DNA of 30,821 nucleotides, taken from a virus. A model generated the notes under the pieces. That model saw nothing but the letters and a program-made list of their open reading frames with translations, made no database searches and was not told the origin of the DNA. Where the stretch lies: the IMG/VR virus record IMGVR_UViG_3300025853_000029, positions 1 through 30,821 of that record. One strand, written 5' to 3'. The translations under genes were made by a program, and so were the position numbers. Positions 23,474-28,738 of the stretch are shown piece after piece (position 1 is the stretch's first letter; each line of letters opens with the position of its first letter).

Positions 23474-23929
23474 CTACAAGGTGGCACTACGTCCGTCAAA
23501 TACAACCACCATACTGTCCTTTGTTCCGCTTTGTGTTTTTCCGTGTTTGTTAAGTGGAAGATAGAAATTACCATCCTTATCCAATTTTCCAAACTTGATC
23601 CTACCTCGTATAAATTCTATTTCGGTTGCGTTTGGTTTTATCCAATCGTGGAATAATTCCGTAGAAGTTGATACAGGAATTAAAAAAACACAAAGTTTAC
23701 CTTTCTTCATTTCTTCAACCCCTTTTTTCACAAACGCCTCTTTTAATTTTCTGCTGTATGGTGGATTTACAAAATTTGATCTTCCCCATTCAATACTTAA
23801 TCCATCAACTACTTCACCCTCACAATAAGGGCAAGGATCAAAATCAAAATTAAACCGATTATCTAATTCCTTGTAAAATTCACGAGGTGTAGCGTAGTTG
23901 TCATCGTTATTTATATGTATTTTTCTCAT
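23474..23929 (-). CDS. Phage DNA N6-adenine methyltransferase (Dam-type)
   Basis: A 151-residue protein of the small phage Dam family (PF05869-like). It shows the opening YATPREFYKELDNRFNFDFD, DPCPYC (31-36), the catalytic NPPYSR (55-60), LCVFLIPVSTSTELFHDWI (about 79-97) and a final strand SMVVVFDG. It should methylate adenines in phage DNA. It sits inside the AT-rich cassette run and carries the same start-associated repeat as its neighbours, so it may have arrived as one of these cassettes. The Cys pair in DPCPYC is common in the family. Confidence 0.88.
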   Translation of the reverse strand: MRKIHINNDDNYATPREFYKELDNRFNFDFDPCPYCEGEVVDGLSIEWGRSNFVNPPYSRKLKEAFVKKGVEEMKKGKLCVFLIPVSTSTELFHDWIKPNATEIEFIRGRIKFGKLDKDGNFYLPLNKHGKTQSGTKDSMVVVFDGRSATL

Positions 23930-23948
23930 CTCTCTTTGGTTTTAAGTT
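23927..23948 (-). repeat. Start-associated repeat, copy 2
   Basis: On the minus strand this contains TTAAAACCAAAGAGAGATG just before and including the start of the methyltransferase gene. It agrees with the other copies through CCAAAGAGAGATG. Confidence 0.75.
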
Positions 23949-24153
23949 AATATCCATAATTTACTTTAACTGCCATTGCTTGATACTTGGCATCTTCACC
24001 AAAACTATCTGCTAACCCTTCCATCACTTTAATAGCAATATCAGTATCAAATTGACATATAATAGAACAACACGCACCTAAATAATCCTCTTTGTCGTAT
24101 TGATTGTCTCTAATAGTTGATATTAGATAGTTTATTTTATCTTGGTCACTCAT
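23947..24153 (-). CDS. Hypothetical cassette protein, 68 aa
   Basis: MSDQDKINYLISTIRDNQYD, then EDYLGACCSIICQFDTDIAI and VMEGLADSFGEDAKYQAMAV. It is helical and acidic, with a Cys-Cys pair and a third Cys nearby. It starts at a full copy of the repeat and ends 17 bases before the methyltransferase start. No family is recognised. AT-rich like the rest of the cassette run. Confidence 0.65.
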   Translation of the reverse strand: MSDQDKINYLISTIRDNQYDKEDYLGACCSIICQFDTDIAIKVMEGLADSFGEDAKYQAMAVKVNYGY

Positions 24154-24172
24154 CTCTCTTTGGTGTTAAAGG
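24151..24172 (-). repeat. Start-associated repeat, copy 3 (full)
   Basis: This is a full 22-base copy, identical to 24410-24431 and 24559-24580. On the minus strand it runs from CCTTTAACACC into AAAGAGAGATG and ends in the start codon of the 68-aa gene. Confidence 0.85.
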
Positions 24173-24241
24173 TGTCAAGCTATCGCCTGACAATGTATTA
24201 TTAAAGGTCAGTTTATTCCCTTACTTGTATCATCTTTGGTG
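24154..24241. other. Non-coding remnant between cassettes
   Basis: This 88-base gap has no convincing gene. A short copy of the repeat (24231-24248) is followed by ATG and only five more codons before a stop. In the frame that copies 5 and 6 would use, a TAG interrupts just before copy 3. It looks like a cassette that has lost its gene by deletion. Confidence 0.5.
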
Positions 24242-24248
24242 TTAAAGG
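24231..24248 (-). repeat. Start-associated repeat, copy 4 (short)
   Basis: On the minus strand this reads CCTTTAACACCAAAGATG. It lacks the four bases GAGA of the full copies. The stop codon TAA of the 56-aa gene lies inside it. The ATG opens only a six-codon frame. Confidence 0.75.
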
Positions 24249-24412
24249 TTAAGTAGCATCCATACACCGAAATATAAGTGTACGATAAGCATTATAGATT
24301 CTACAAGTATGTGACCTATAAAGTCGTTCTTTGTTTTGCTACCTCTTTGCGGTAGTTTAATTCCGTTGCTTACTGCTTTTAGAATTAAGAAAATTGCAAT
24401 TACTTTAATCAT
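24242..24412 (-). CDS. Small membrane-associated protein, 56 aa
   Basis: MIKVIAIFLILKAVSNGIKL, a basic middle (PQRGSKTKND), then a second hydrophobic stretch (SIMLIVHLYFGVWMLLNL). This suggests two membrane helices with a short positive loop. It starts in an ATGA overlap at a full repeat copy, and its stop lies inside the next copy. No family is recognised. Very AT-rich (about 28% G+C in the line at 24361-24420). Confidence 0.65.
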   Translation of the reverse strand: MIKVIAIFLILKAVSNGIKLPQRGSKTKNDFIGHILVESIMLIVHLYFGVWMLLNL

Positions 24413-24561
24413 CTCTCTTTGGTGTTAAAGGTTTTTACTTTCTCTTGTGCGTATTCAGTAGCTATCATTTCAACTAACCACCTGTACTTTTCAAATTCAT
24501 CTATGTCACGAGGCTTTAAGTTTTCGTGCATTCTGTCTGTAATTAAATCTTTTAATGTCAT
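24409..24561 (-). CDS. Small cassette protein ending TFNTKER, 50 aa
   Basis: MTLKDLITDRMHENLKPRDI, then EFEKYRWLVEMIATEYAQEK and the tail TFNTKER. The tail and stop are encoded by the repeat copy that also starts the next gene (ATGA). The protein upstream has the identical tail. The body is helical and charged. No family is recognised. Confidence 0.7.
   Translation of the reverse strand: MTLKDLITDRMHENLKPRDIDEFEKYRWLVEMIATEYAQEKVKTFNTKER
24410..24431 (-). repeat. Start-associated repeat, copy 5 (full)
   Basis: This full copy encodes the TFNTKER end of the 50-aa protein in one frame and provides the leader and ATG of the 56-aa gene in another. Confidence 0.85.
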
Positions 24562-24707
24562 CTCTCTTTGGTGTTAAAGGTTTTGTCTTGTCTTCGTAGC
24601 CATCTTACATACATCTTGGCTGCCCAAGCTCTTCTTTGCTTCTTGAAAGGGTATCTCTTTCTTAACCTCGCATTTGCTATGCGTAGGAATTGGTCCATCT
24701 GTTTCAT
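24558..24707 (-). CDS. Small basic cassette protein ending TFNTKER, 49 aa
   Basis: MKQMDQFLRIANARLRKRYP, then FKKQRRAWAAKMYVRWLRRQ and the tail TFNTKER. About one third of residues are Lys or Arg, so DNA or RNA binding is plausible. I prefer the ATG at 24707, which overlaps the DnaA-like stop as ATGA, over the in-frame ATG at 24731. The tail is shared with the following 50-aa protein through the repeat. Confidence 0.7.
   Translation of the reverse strand: MKQMDQFLRIANARLRKRYPFKKQRRAWAAKMYVRWLRRQDKTFNTKER
24559..24580 (-). repeat. Start-associated repeat, copy 6 (full)
   Basis: This full copy encodes the TFNTKER tail of the 49-aa protein and the start of the 50-aa gene. It is the transcription-upstream border of the array. 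Confidence 0.85.
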
Positions 24708-25279
24708 AGTAGGTTCTTTAATCGTTTGCATTCTTCGTTTAGTCCCTGGGCACGTAGTAGTGCCCTCTGATATTCTTTAGTTAATATACTGTTTTCACTT
24801 TTTAATTGCAAGATTTCTTTCTTGTGACGTTTTTTTAGTGATTCGATTCGTTCTTCATACATTGAGAAGATTGTTTCTTCTATTGCAGCTCCGTTATTAG
24901 GGAGCTGCTTATTTCTTACCACCTCGAAGATCTGATCTTGATATTGGTCCAGGGTTTCTTCTACTTCCGCAGATATCATATTGTAGATGTTCCGGTATCT
25001 CTCATCGCACATCATATTGCTCTCGTGGATCTTTCTTGCGTGAATCACTGTAGCGTGGTCCTTGTTCAGCACTCTACCTATTTCTTTTAGAGACAGCACC
25101 GTCTGTTCTGATACTACACACATAAATGCGTGCTTCCATCGGATGTTTTCTCTGATTCTATTATCTCTTATCTGATTGGCTTGCTGTATCTCTTTCCATA
25201 GTGTTTTTATAAACATCTTTTGGTCGATTGTTATTTGCAATCTAGTTAGAGCTTTCTGTTGTGTATGTGTTGTAACCAT
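24704..25279 (-). CDS. DnaA domain-IV-like DNA-binding protein with coiled coil
   Basis: A 191-residue protein. Residues about 61-85 (VLSLKEIGRVLNKDHATVIH, then ARKIHE) closely resemble the DnaA signature helix-turn-helix that reads DnaA boxes (S..EIG..FGRDH.TV..A). There is no AAA+ ATPase part. Residues about 130-190 form a charged coiled coil (IESLKKRHKKEILQLKSENS). I infer an origin-binding or replication-initiation role together with the helicase two genes upstream. It overlaps the HNH gene by 34 bases. Confidence 0.75.
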   Translation of the reverse strand: MVTTHTQQKALTRLQITIDQKMFIKTLWKEIQQANQIRDNRIRENIRWKHAFMCVVSEQTVLSLKEIGRVLNKDHATVIHARKIHESNMMCDERYRNIYNMISAEVEETLDQYQDQIFEVVRNKQLPNNGAAIEETIFSMYEERIESLKKRHKKEILQLKSENSILTKEYQRALLRAQGLNEECKRLKNLL

Positions 25280-25491
25280 TCTATGTGTTCTTTTTTATCT
25301 CCGTATTCAATGTGGCATTTGCGACATACGGCCATTAGATTTTCTATTTTATCTGCATCAGGATTTCCTCCGATGCCTCGTCTTTTGATGTGGTGAATAT
25401 CAACGGCTCGGGATCCGCACACCTCACATCCGATGAAGTCATCTAGCACGTAACCGAAGTGGTCCATATATATTTTGGTGTGCTTTTTCAT
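25246..25491 (-). CDS. HNH endonuclease-like protein, 81 aa
   Basis: Compact HNH with zinc ribbon: CEVCGS (Cys22, Cys25), VDIHHIKRRGIGG (His33, His34), NLMAVCRKCH (Asn51, Cys56, Cys59, His60). All expected positions are present, so activity is likely. In phages such proteins act as homing nucleases, packaging-associated nickases or recombination nucleases. Here it is translationally coupled (ATGA) to the helicase gene, which favours a replication/recombination role. Confidence 0.82.
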   Translation of the reverse strand: MKKHTKIYMDHFGYVLDDFIGCEVCGSRAVDIHHIKRRGIGGNPDADKIENLMAVCRKCHIEYGDKKEHIEWLQHIHNRKL

Positions 25492-26417
25492 ATCTGTATC
25501 TGTTTTCCCGGTGCTCTTAATCTCTTGATCAGATCTATTCCGTTGATCTCGAATCCAGTGTTTCCTGGTTTGCTCCGGAGGATGATAGGACTCTCCATTG
25601 GTGTTGGTCTTCCTCCGGTTTCCATTTCTTTTACCTTCCTGATGTGCAGGTGACTGTACATCCAGTCTTCACTGTGCTGCGTATACCTATGTATCACTGC
25701 AAAATCTGAAGCCCTATTAACCCACTTACCGCCTCCTTCACTGTCTGCAGCCATTGGTGGTGCAGGGAAGCCTTCGTAGATATGTCCTTTCTTGTTTAGT
25801 CTTCGTAGGGCCTCTGTCACTGCGTGGACGTTTAGCCATATGCTCACGTTGTTTTGTGAGCAGTACAATCTCATCTCACTTGCGGCCATATAGTCGTAGT
25901 CGTGACCGGTTAGTCCGGAGAGTGCTGTCTTGTCTTTGACTAGGCTGTTGTACGGATCTATCAGGAATCCATCGTATTCCCATTCTTCGTGTACCTCCTT
26001 TGCATTCTTTAGGAGTGACTTGTAACTCTGCAGATCGCTTATGTCCATTATCACGAAGAACTGCTGCAGGAACATCAGGCTCGTTTCAAATTGTGCCATC
26101 GTCATTCTCTCCAGGATCTCACCGTTGTAGTATTCGATGAGCTTTTTCATTATCGAGTATGGCTCATTCTCGCTGCTATATATCAGCCATTTGATATCGT
26201 TCTTCAGGCTCTGTATGAGCATCAGGTATAGGATCAAGCTCGTCTTTCCGACATTAGCGTGGCCTAGTATAATGTTAAAGTTTTTTGGCTTGTAGCGAAA
26301 GTATTGGTCTATCGCATCGTGTCCGAAGGTGAATCCTTCTTTTATCCTTCCTTCTTTTACCGCTAGGAGGTCTTCGTGTAGTTTGCTGTATTCAATCGTA
26401 TTCTTCGTCAGTCCCAT
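25488..26417 (-). CDS. RecA/DnaB-type replicative helicase (SF4-like ATPase)
   Basis: A 309-residue ATPase. Walker A GHANVGKTS (52-60), the following IYSSENEP (79-86, with candidate catalytic Glu), and Walker B DGFLIDPYN (149-157) show a RecA-fold motor. SIWLNVHAVTEALRR (about 193-207) fits the sensor region of DnaB/Twinkle-like proteins. There is no primase or DnaB N-terminal domain. It probably unwinds phage DNA and needs host polymerase and primase, since neither is seen in the genome. It overlaps the 60-aa coiled-coil gene by 26 bases. Confidence 0.85.
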   Translation of the reverse strand: MGLTKNTIEYSKLHEDLLAVKEGRIKEGFTFGHDAIDQYFRYKPKNFNIILGHANVGKTSLILYLMLIQSLKNDIKWLIYSSENEPYSIMKKLIEYYNGEILERMTMAQFETSLMFLQQFFVIMDISDLQSYKSLLKNAKEVHEEWEYDGFLIDPYNSLVKDKTALSGLTGHDYDYMAASEMRLYCSQNNVSIWLNVHAVTEALRRLNKKGHIYEGFPAPPMAADSEGGGKWVNRASDFAVIHRYTQHSEDWMYSHLHIRKVKEMETGGRPTPMESPIILRSKPGNTGFEINGIDLIKRLRAPGKQIQI

Positions 26418-26574
26418 TACTATTGTTTATCCGGTCTAGGAGCATATTGTGTTGCTCCTGGAGCTCTATGTATTGCAGTTGCAATATCATATAACTTTGG
26501 GCAAGATCCTTATAGGCTTGATCTTTTCTCCATAGTTGCTCCGAGATCAATCTTTCTAGCTCCTCTTCGTACAT
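26392..26574 (-). CDS. Coiled-coil protein, 60 aa
   Basis: With the ATG at 26574 (MYEEELERLISEQLWRKDQA), which overlaps the stop of the zinc-knuckle gene as TAATG, the protein is one long helix (SYMILQLQYIELQEQHNMLL) with an acidic end. A longer frame opening at 26634 would cover the zinc-knuckle gene and is rejected. It precedes the helicase with overlap and may act as a small helicase loader or cofactor; this is inferred from position only. Confidence 0.65.
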   Translation of the reverse strand: MYEEELERLISEQLWRKDQAYKDLAQSYMILQLQYIELQEQHNMLLDRINNSNGTDEEYD

Positions 26575-26666
26575 TATATGTATTCTATGCAAGTGTCGCA
26601 GGCAAGCTCTTGAGGAAGAACTACCGTGCCACATACGGCACAGTAGTCTTCTTCGTGTAGCTGCAT
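26574..26666 (-). CDS. Zinc-knuckle micro-protein, 30 aa
   Basis: Thirty codons (MQLHEEDYCAVCGTVVLPQE, then LACDTCIEYI) with two CxxC pairs 14 residues apart, a classic zinc-ribbon spacing in a protein consisting of little else. It starts one base after the SSB stop and ends in TAATG with the coiled-coil gene. The four Cys in so short a frame argue strongly for a real gene. Nucleic-acid or protein binding is expected. Confidence 0.7.
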   Translation of the reverse strand: MQLHEEDYCAVCGTVVLPQELACDTCIEYI

Positions 26667-26667
26667 A

Positions 26668-27144
26668 CTAGAATGGCAGATCATCATCTTCCTCTTTAGC
26701 AATTGGAGTAGGTGCTGCTTGTTCTCTGTATTGTGCCGGTGCAGGTGCAGGTGCCGCAGGTGCTTCTTCTTTTCCGTCTAGGATCCATTTTTGGAATAGG
26801 TCTGCTGCTTGCAGTGTTTCCTTGGATTTTAAGCTGTGGATTGCTGCGAACTCTACGGCTGCTTTGAGTGCTACCTGGCGAGAGATTAGTTGGTCCTTAT
26901 TTCCTCCTCCGGACGGATAGCTTCTTTGAGATCCTGCCGAGGATCCTCCTTGGTAGTTAGGATTTTGTTTCTTGATCCGGCTCTTCTCTACATCATATGT
27001 GTAGGTGAGTTCTTGTCCTGCTTGTGGTTCCCATCCTTTCGTGAAGATGTCACCGCTTTGTCCGTTAGACATTGTGAGCTTGTAGATGCTCATTCCGTTC
27101 CATTCTTTTTGGAACAATACGTCTTTGATAGTCGCTGTAGTCAT
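26668..27144 (-). CDS. ssb: Single-stranded DNA-binding protein (SSB-like)
   Basis: A 158-residue protein. The N-terminal third has OB-fold-like strands (KEWNGMSIYKLTMSNGQSGD, then GQELTYTYDVEK). A Gly/Ser-rich linker follows, then a helix around LISRQVALKAAVEFAAIHSL and a Pro/Ala-rich spacer. The last six residues DDDLPF are the acidic tip by which bacterial SSBs recruit repair and replication proteins. The sequence is unlike canonical SSB in the core, so this is a phage-type analogue. Confidence 0.78.
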   Translation of the reverse strand: MTTATIKDVLFQKEWNGMSIYKLTMSNGQSGDIFTKGWEPQAGQELTYTYDVEKSRIKKQNPNYQGGSSAGSQRSYPSGGGNKDQLISRQVALKAAVEFAAIHSLKSKETLQAADLFQKWILDGKEEAPAAPAPAPAQYREQAAPTPIAKEEDDDLPF

Positions 27145-27145
27145 A

Positions 27146-27268
27146 TTATATAAAGTATTTGTTTTCGATGTAGTTTGCTTCTTCTATGAAGCCTTGGTCC
27201 ATTAGCATTGCGTATACTCCATCAGGATCGCTTACTGCTATTAGCATTTCTATTTCTTCCGGTGTCAT
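27146..27268 (-). CDS. Small acidic protein, 40 aa
   Basis: MTPEEIEMLIAVSDPDGVYA, then MLMDQGFIEEANYIENKYFI. It has an acidic two-helix pattern. Its ATG overlaps the stop of the 58-aa gene (ATGA) and it ends one base before the SSB start. No family is recognised. Confidence 0.65.
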   Translation of the reverse strand: MTPEEIEMLIAVSDPDGVYAMLMDQGFIEEANYIENKYFI

Positions 27269-27441
27269 AGCTGTTCCTCCTTTTTTCTTTTGATGTACTC
27301 GTTGATCAGGTCCTGGGTTGTTTCAGGAGCTATCTGCTTGTTTAGATGATAGTCTCTGTAGATGAATCTTCTTGTCAGCTCAAGCTCTTGTTGCAGTGCT
27401 TGAATCTGTGCTTCATAGATTTGTAGTAGTTGTTCAGTCAT
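27265..27441 (-). CDS. Coiled-coil protein, 58 aa
   Basis: MTEQLLQIYEAQIQALQQEL, then ELTRRFIYRDYHLNKQIAPE and a basic end KRKKEEQL. The first half is a clear amphipathic helix. It opens the replication unit, directly after a terminator and a promoter, and its start site could be masked in read-through RNA (inverted repeat 27441-27547). No family is recognised. Confidence 0.65.
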   Translation of the reverse strand: MTEQLLQIYEAQIQALQQELELTRRFIYRDYHLNKQIAPETTQDLINEYIKRKKEEQL

Positions 27442-27461
27442 AGTCCTTTGTTTTGTTTCCT

Positions 27462-27492
27462 CTAACCTAACACTTTAATTTTTAATGCACAA
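27462..27492 (-). promoter_or_regulatory. Bacteroidota-type promoter for replication genes
   Basis: On the minus strand TTG (27492-27490), a 20-base AT-rich spacer, then TAGGTTAG (27469-27462), one mismatch from TAnnTTTG. It begins at the foot of the preceding terminator and is followed by the GAGGAAACAAAACAAAGGAC leader. Confidence 0.6.
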
Positions 27493-27520
27493 GAAAGGCC
27501 CGGATAAAAAACCGGGCCTA
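27488..27520 (-). terminator. Rho-independent terminator after resolvase gene
   Basis: On the minus strand AGGCCCGG and CCGGGCCT (27519-27512 and 27503-27496) are perfect 8-bp arms with the loop TTTTTTAT, followed by TTCTTG. It separates the lysis/resolvase transcript from the replication genes. Confidence 0.8.
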
Positions 27521-27544
27521 ACTCTCTCTACTAAAACAAAGGGA

Positions 27545-27901
27545 CTAACGTAGAAATATTTTGACTATTGAAGTGTCTTTTGTAATGCTTGGATCAGCCA
27601 GGAGTTTAACTTCCTGAACGTGTTTAGGACTATCGTTAGGAATCCATCCGTTATCCACAAGACTATCGCACACAAACTTTGCGACCATAATAGAATTATC
27701 AATATCGTAGCGATAGTTGCACCGTATATGTACTTTGGCAGTTGAGTAACTATCAGCATCATAGCTTTCAAGCTCTCTATCGATTGACTCTTTCCACTTA
27801 TCCTTCTCTCGTTTTCTGAAGGTCCAGTGCTTGCTTGCGTAGAATGCGTTGAGGGACGGAACTTTGCCAACAGTGATCTCAATTTCATTGGTCCATTGCA
27901 T
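27545..27901 (-). CDS. rusA: RusA-family Holliday junction resolvase
   Basis: With the ATG at 27901 (MQWTNEIEITVGKVPSLNAF) the protein is 118 residues, the usual RusA length. The catalytic aspartates are visible in YDIDNSIM (Asp66, Asp68) and in IPNDSPKHV (Asp90), matching the D-x-D and later D of RusA. The enzyme should resolve branched recombination or replication intermediates before packaging. A longer frame from a TTG at 27940 is less likely. The start lies 17 bases inside the 59-aa gene. Confidence 0.85.
   Translation of the reverse strand: MQWTNEIEITVGKVPSLNAFYASKHWTFRKREKDKWKESIDRELESYDADSYSTAKVHIRCNYRYDIDNSIMVAKFVCDSLVDNGWIPNDSPKHVQEVKLLADPSITKDTSIVKIFLR
27651..27659. other. Perfect DnaA-box sequence TTATCCACA
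   Basis: The bases TTATCCACA match the consensus DnaA box. They lie inside the resolvase gene (coding VDNG), and I found no second perfect copy. Chance expectation for one such 9-mer on either strand of 30.7 kb is about 0.2. It is of interest only because the phage encodes a DnaA-domain-IV-like protein. Confidence 0.3.
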
Positions 27902-28064
27902 TGAGTAGTCGTTCTGATTTTTCAGGATCGTACTTTCCAATCTGTTTGTAGATACATCTGCTGATCTCCTTCAGGGCTTCTTTGCCTTCTTGATCTGTTG
28001 TGCTATCATTCCAGTTGGCGTGAATTGATGTATCTATCGCAAGTAGAGTATCTACTATTGTCAT
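27885..28064 (-). CDS. Hypothetical protein, 59 aa
   Basis: MTIVDTLLAIDTSIHANWND, then STTDQEGKEALKEISRCIYK and a C-terminal helix. It is acidic and helical with a single Cys. It starts after an AAAGGGACT leader, 17 bases beyond the spanin stop, and overlaps the resolvase by 17 bases. No family is recognised. Confidence 0.6.
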   Translation of the reverse strand: MTIVDTLLAIDTSIHANWNDSTTDQEGKEALKEISRCIYKQIGKYDPEKSERLLNAMDQ

Positions 28065-28079
28065 AGTCCCTTTAATTAC

Positions 28080-28101
28080 GCTAGGGCTTCAAAGCCCTAG
28101 C
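28080..28101 (-). terminator. Perfect hairpin at the spanin stop
   Basis: GCTAGGGCTT and AAGCCCTAGC are exact 10-base arms with a two-base centre, spanning the last codons and stop of the spanin gene. No T run follows, so it may be an attenuator or RNA-stability hairpin and not a full terminator. Confidence 0.5.
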
Positions 28102-28512
28102 TAGATTAGTTAATACTAGTATAATAGCTAGTAATATAAATAACTTAACTAAACCAAAGGTAGGCTTTTTTTCTTTGTATATCAACTCCGGTACCGATAT
28201 TTCTTTTATTATGCGGATCGTGTCCGGGAGACACTCCGCTTGTATCTGTATCGTGTCGTGTATGCGTTTTATTTCGACTCTAACACCGTTTCTTTCAATT
28301 ATGGTGGTATCTATCCTTTCTAGAATTATCGTGTCTCTAACGGCTCTTTCTTCTGTTATTACGACTGTATCGATTATTTCTTTTCTCTCCTGCACAATCG
28401 TGGGATCCTTTGCAATCGCACGTTTTAGGTGCCACTGGGCACCACAGCCTTGCAGCAGTAGGGCAACACTTACGATCCACAAGCCTCGCAATCGGGATTG
28501 TCTATGCTGCAT
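28081..28512 (-). CDS. Probable unimolecular spanin (lipoprotein plus C-terminal membrane helix)
   Basis: A 143-residue protein with two membrane anchors. A basic then hydrophobic signal (RLRGLWIVSVALLLQGC) ends in a lipobox LQGC with Cys23 as the lipidated residue. A C-terminal helix (FGLVKLFILLAIILVLTNLA, about 119-138) would lie in the inner membrane. The region between alternates polar and hydrophobic residues (RDTIILERIDTTIIERNGVR), suggesting beta strands as in phage T1 gp11. Such proteins bridge and fuse inner and outer membranes in the last lysis step. It is the last gene of the lysis cassette. Confidence 0.75.
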   Translation of the reverse strand: MQHRQSRLRGLWIVSVALLLQGCGAQWHLKRAIAKDPTIVQERKEIIDTVVITEERAVRDTIILERIDTTIIERNGVRVEIKRIHDTIQIQAECLPDTIRIIKEISVPELIYKEKKPTFGLVKLFILLAIILVLTNLARALKP

Positions 28513-28586
28513 TGTTCAGGTTGTTGTTGGTTAGTGAGATCATTGATAAAACTGTCTAGGCTGTCGTTATCGTGAGTGATATTCAT
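28470..28586 (-). CDS. Small Cys-containing protein, 38 aa
   Basis: MNITHDNDSLDSFINDLTNQ, then QQPEQCSIDNPDCEACGS. It is acidic, with three Cys in the last fifteen residues. It starts as ATGA within the stop of the membrane gene and overlaps the spanin start by 43 bases, so the spanin signal region is doubly coding. It has no signal peptide or membrane helix. Function unknown, within the lysis cassette. Confidence 0.55.
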   Translation of the reverse strand: MNITHDNDSLDSFINDLTNQQQPEQCSIDNPDCEACGS

Positions 28587-28738
28587 TTATCTTTTTTATG
28601 CATTATGTACCATCGTTGTGCCGTATATCCTATTGACACAATCAGGAGAGTTATCTTCAGGGCTGCTTCGACTTGTGCAAAGCTAATCGTCATCGTTGCT
28701 GCATTGAGCAGTATCACTTTTACGTCTCCTTCATTCAT
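28583..28738 (-). CDS. Small single-span membrane protein of lysis cassette, 51 aa
   Basis: MNEGDVKVILLNAATMTISF, then a hydrophobic helix (AALKITLLIVSIGYTA, about residues 25-40) and a basic end QRWYIMHKKDK. It overlaps the holin-like gene upstream and the 38-aa gene downstream as ATGA. Size, topology and place suggest a second holin component or antiholin. Confidence 0.65.
   Translation of the reverse strand: MNEGDVKVILLNAATMTISFAQVEAALKITLLIVSIGYTAQRWYIMHKKDK

Larger units (their letters stand above)
27441..27547. repeat. Inverted repeat flanking terminator and promoter
   Basis: The outer arms are TAGTCCTTTGTTTT (27441-27454) and AAAACAAAGGGACTA (27533-27547), complementary over 14 bases with one extra G. 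In RNA copied from the minus strand, the arm just after the resolvase stop would pair with the leader and first base of the 58-aa gene's start codon. Confidence 0.8.

Noticed and set aside
23434-24580. CRISPR array
   Set aside because: The repeats are tied to start codons, spacings are unequal (about 80-490 bases), and the intervals are protein-coding.
24558-24731. A 57-codon start at 24731 for the basic TFNTKER protein
   Set aside because: The ATG at 24707 overlaps the preceding stop as ATGA, as is usual in this genome; the longer start needs a 28-base overlap.
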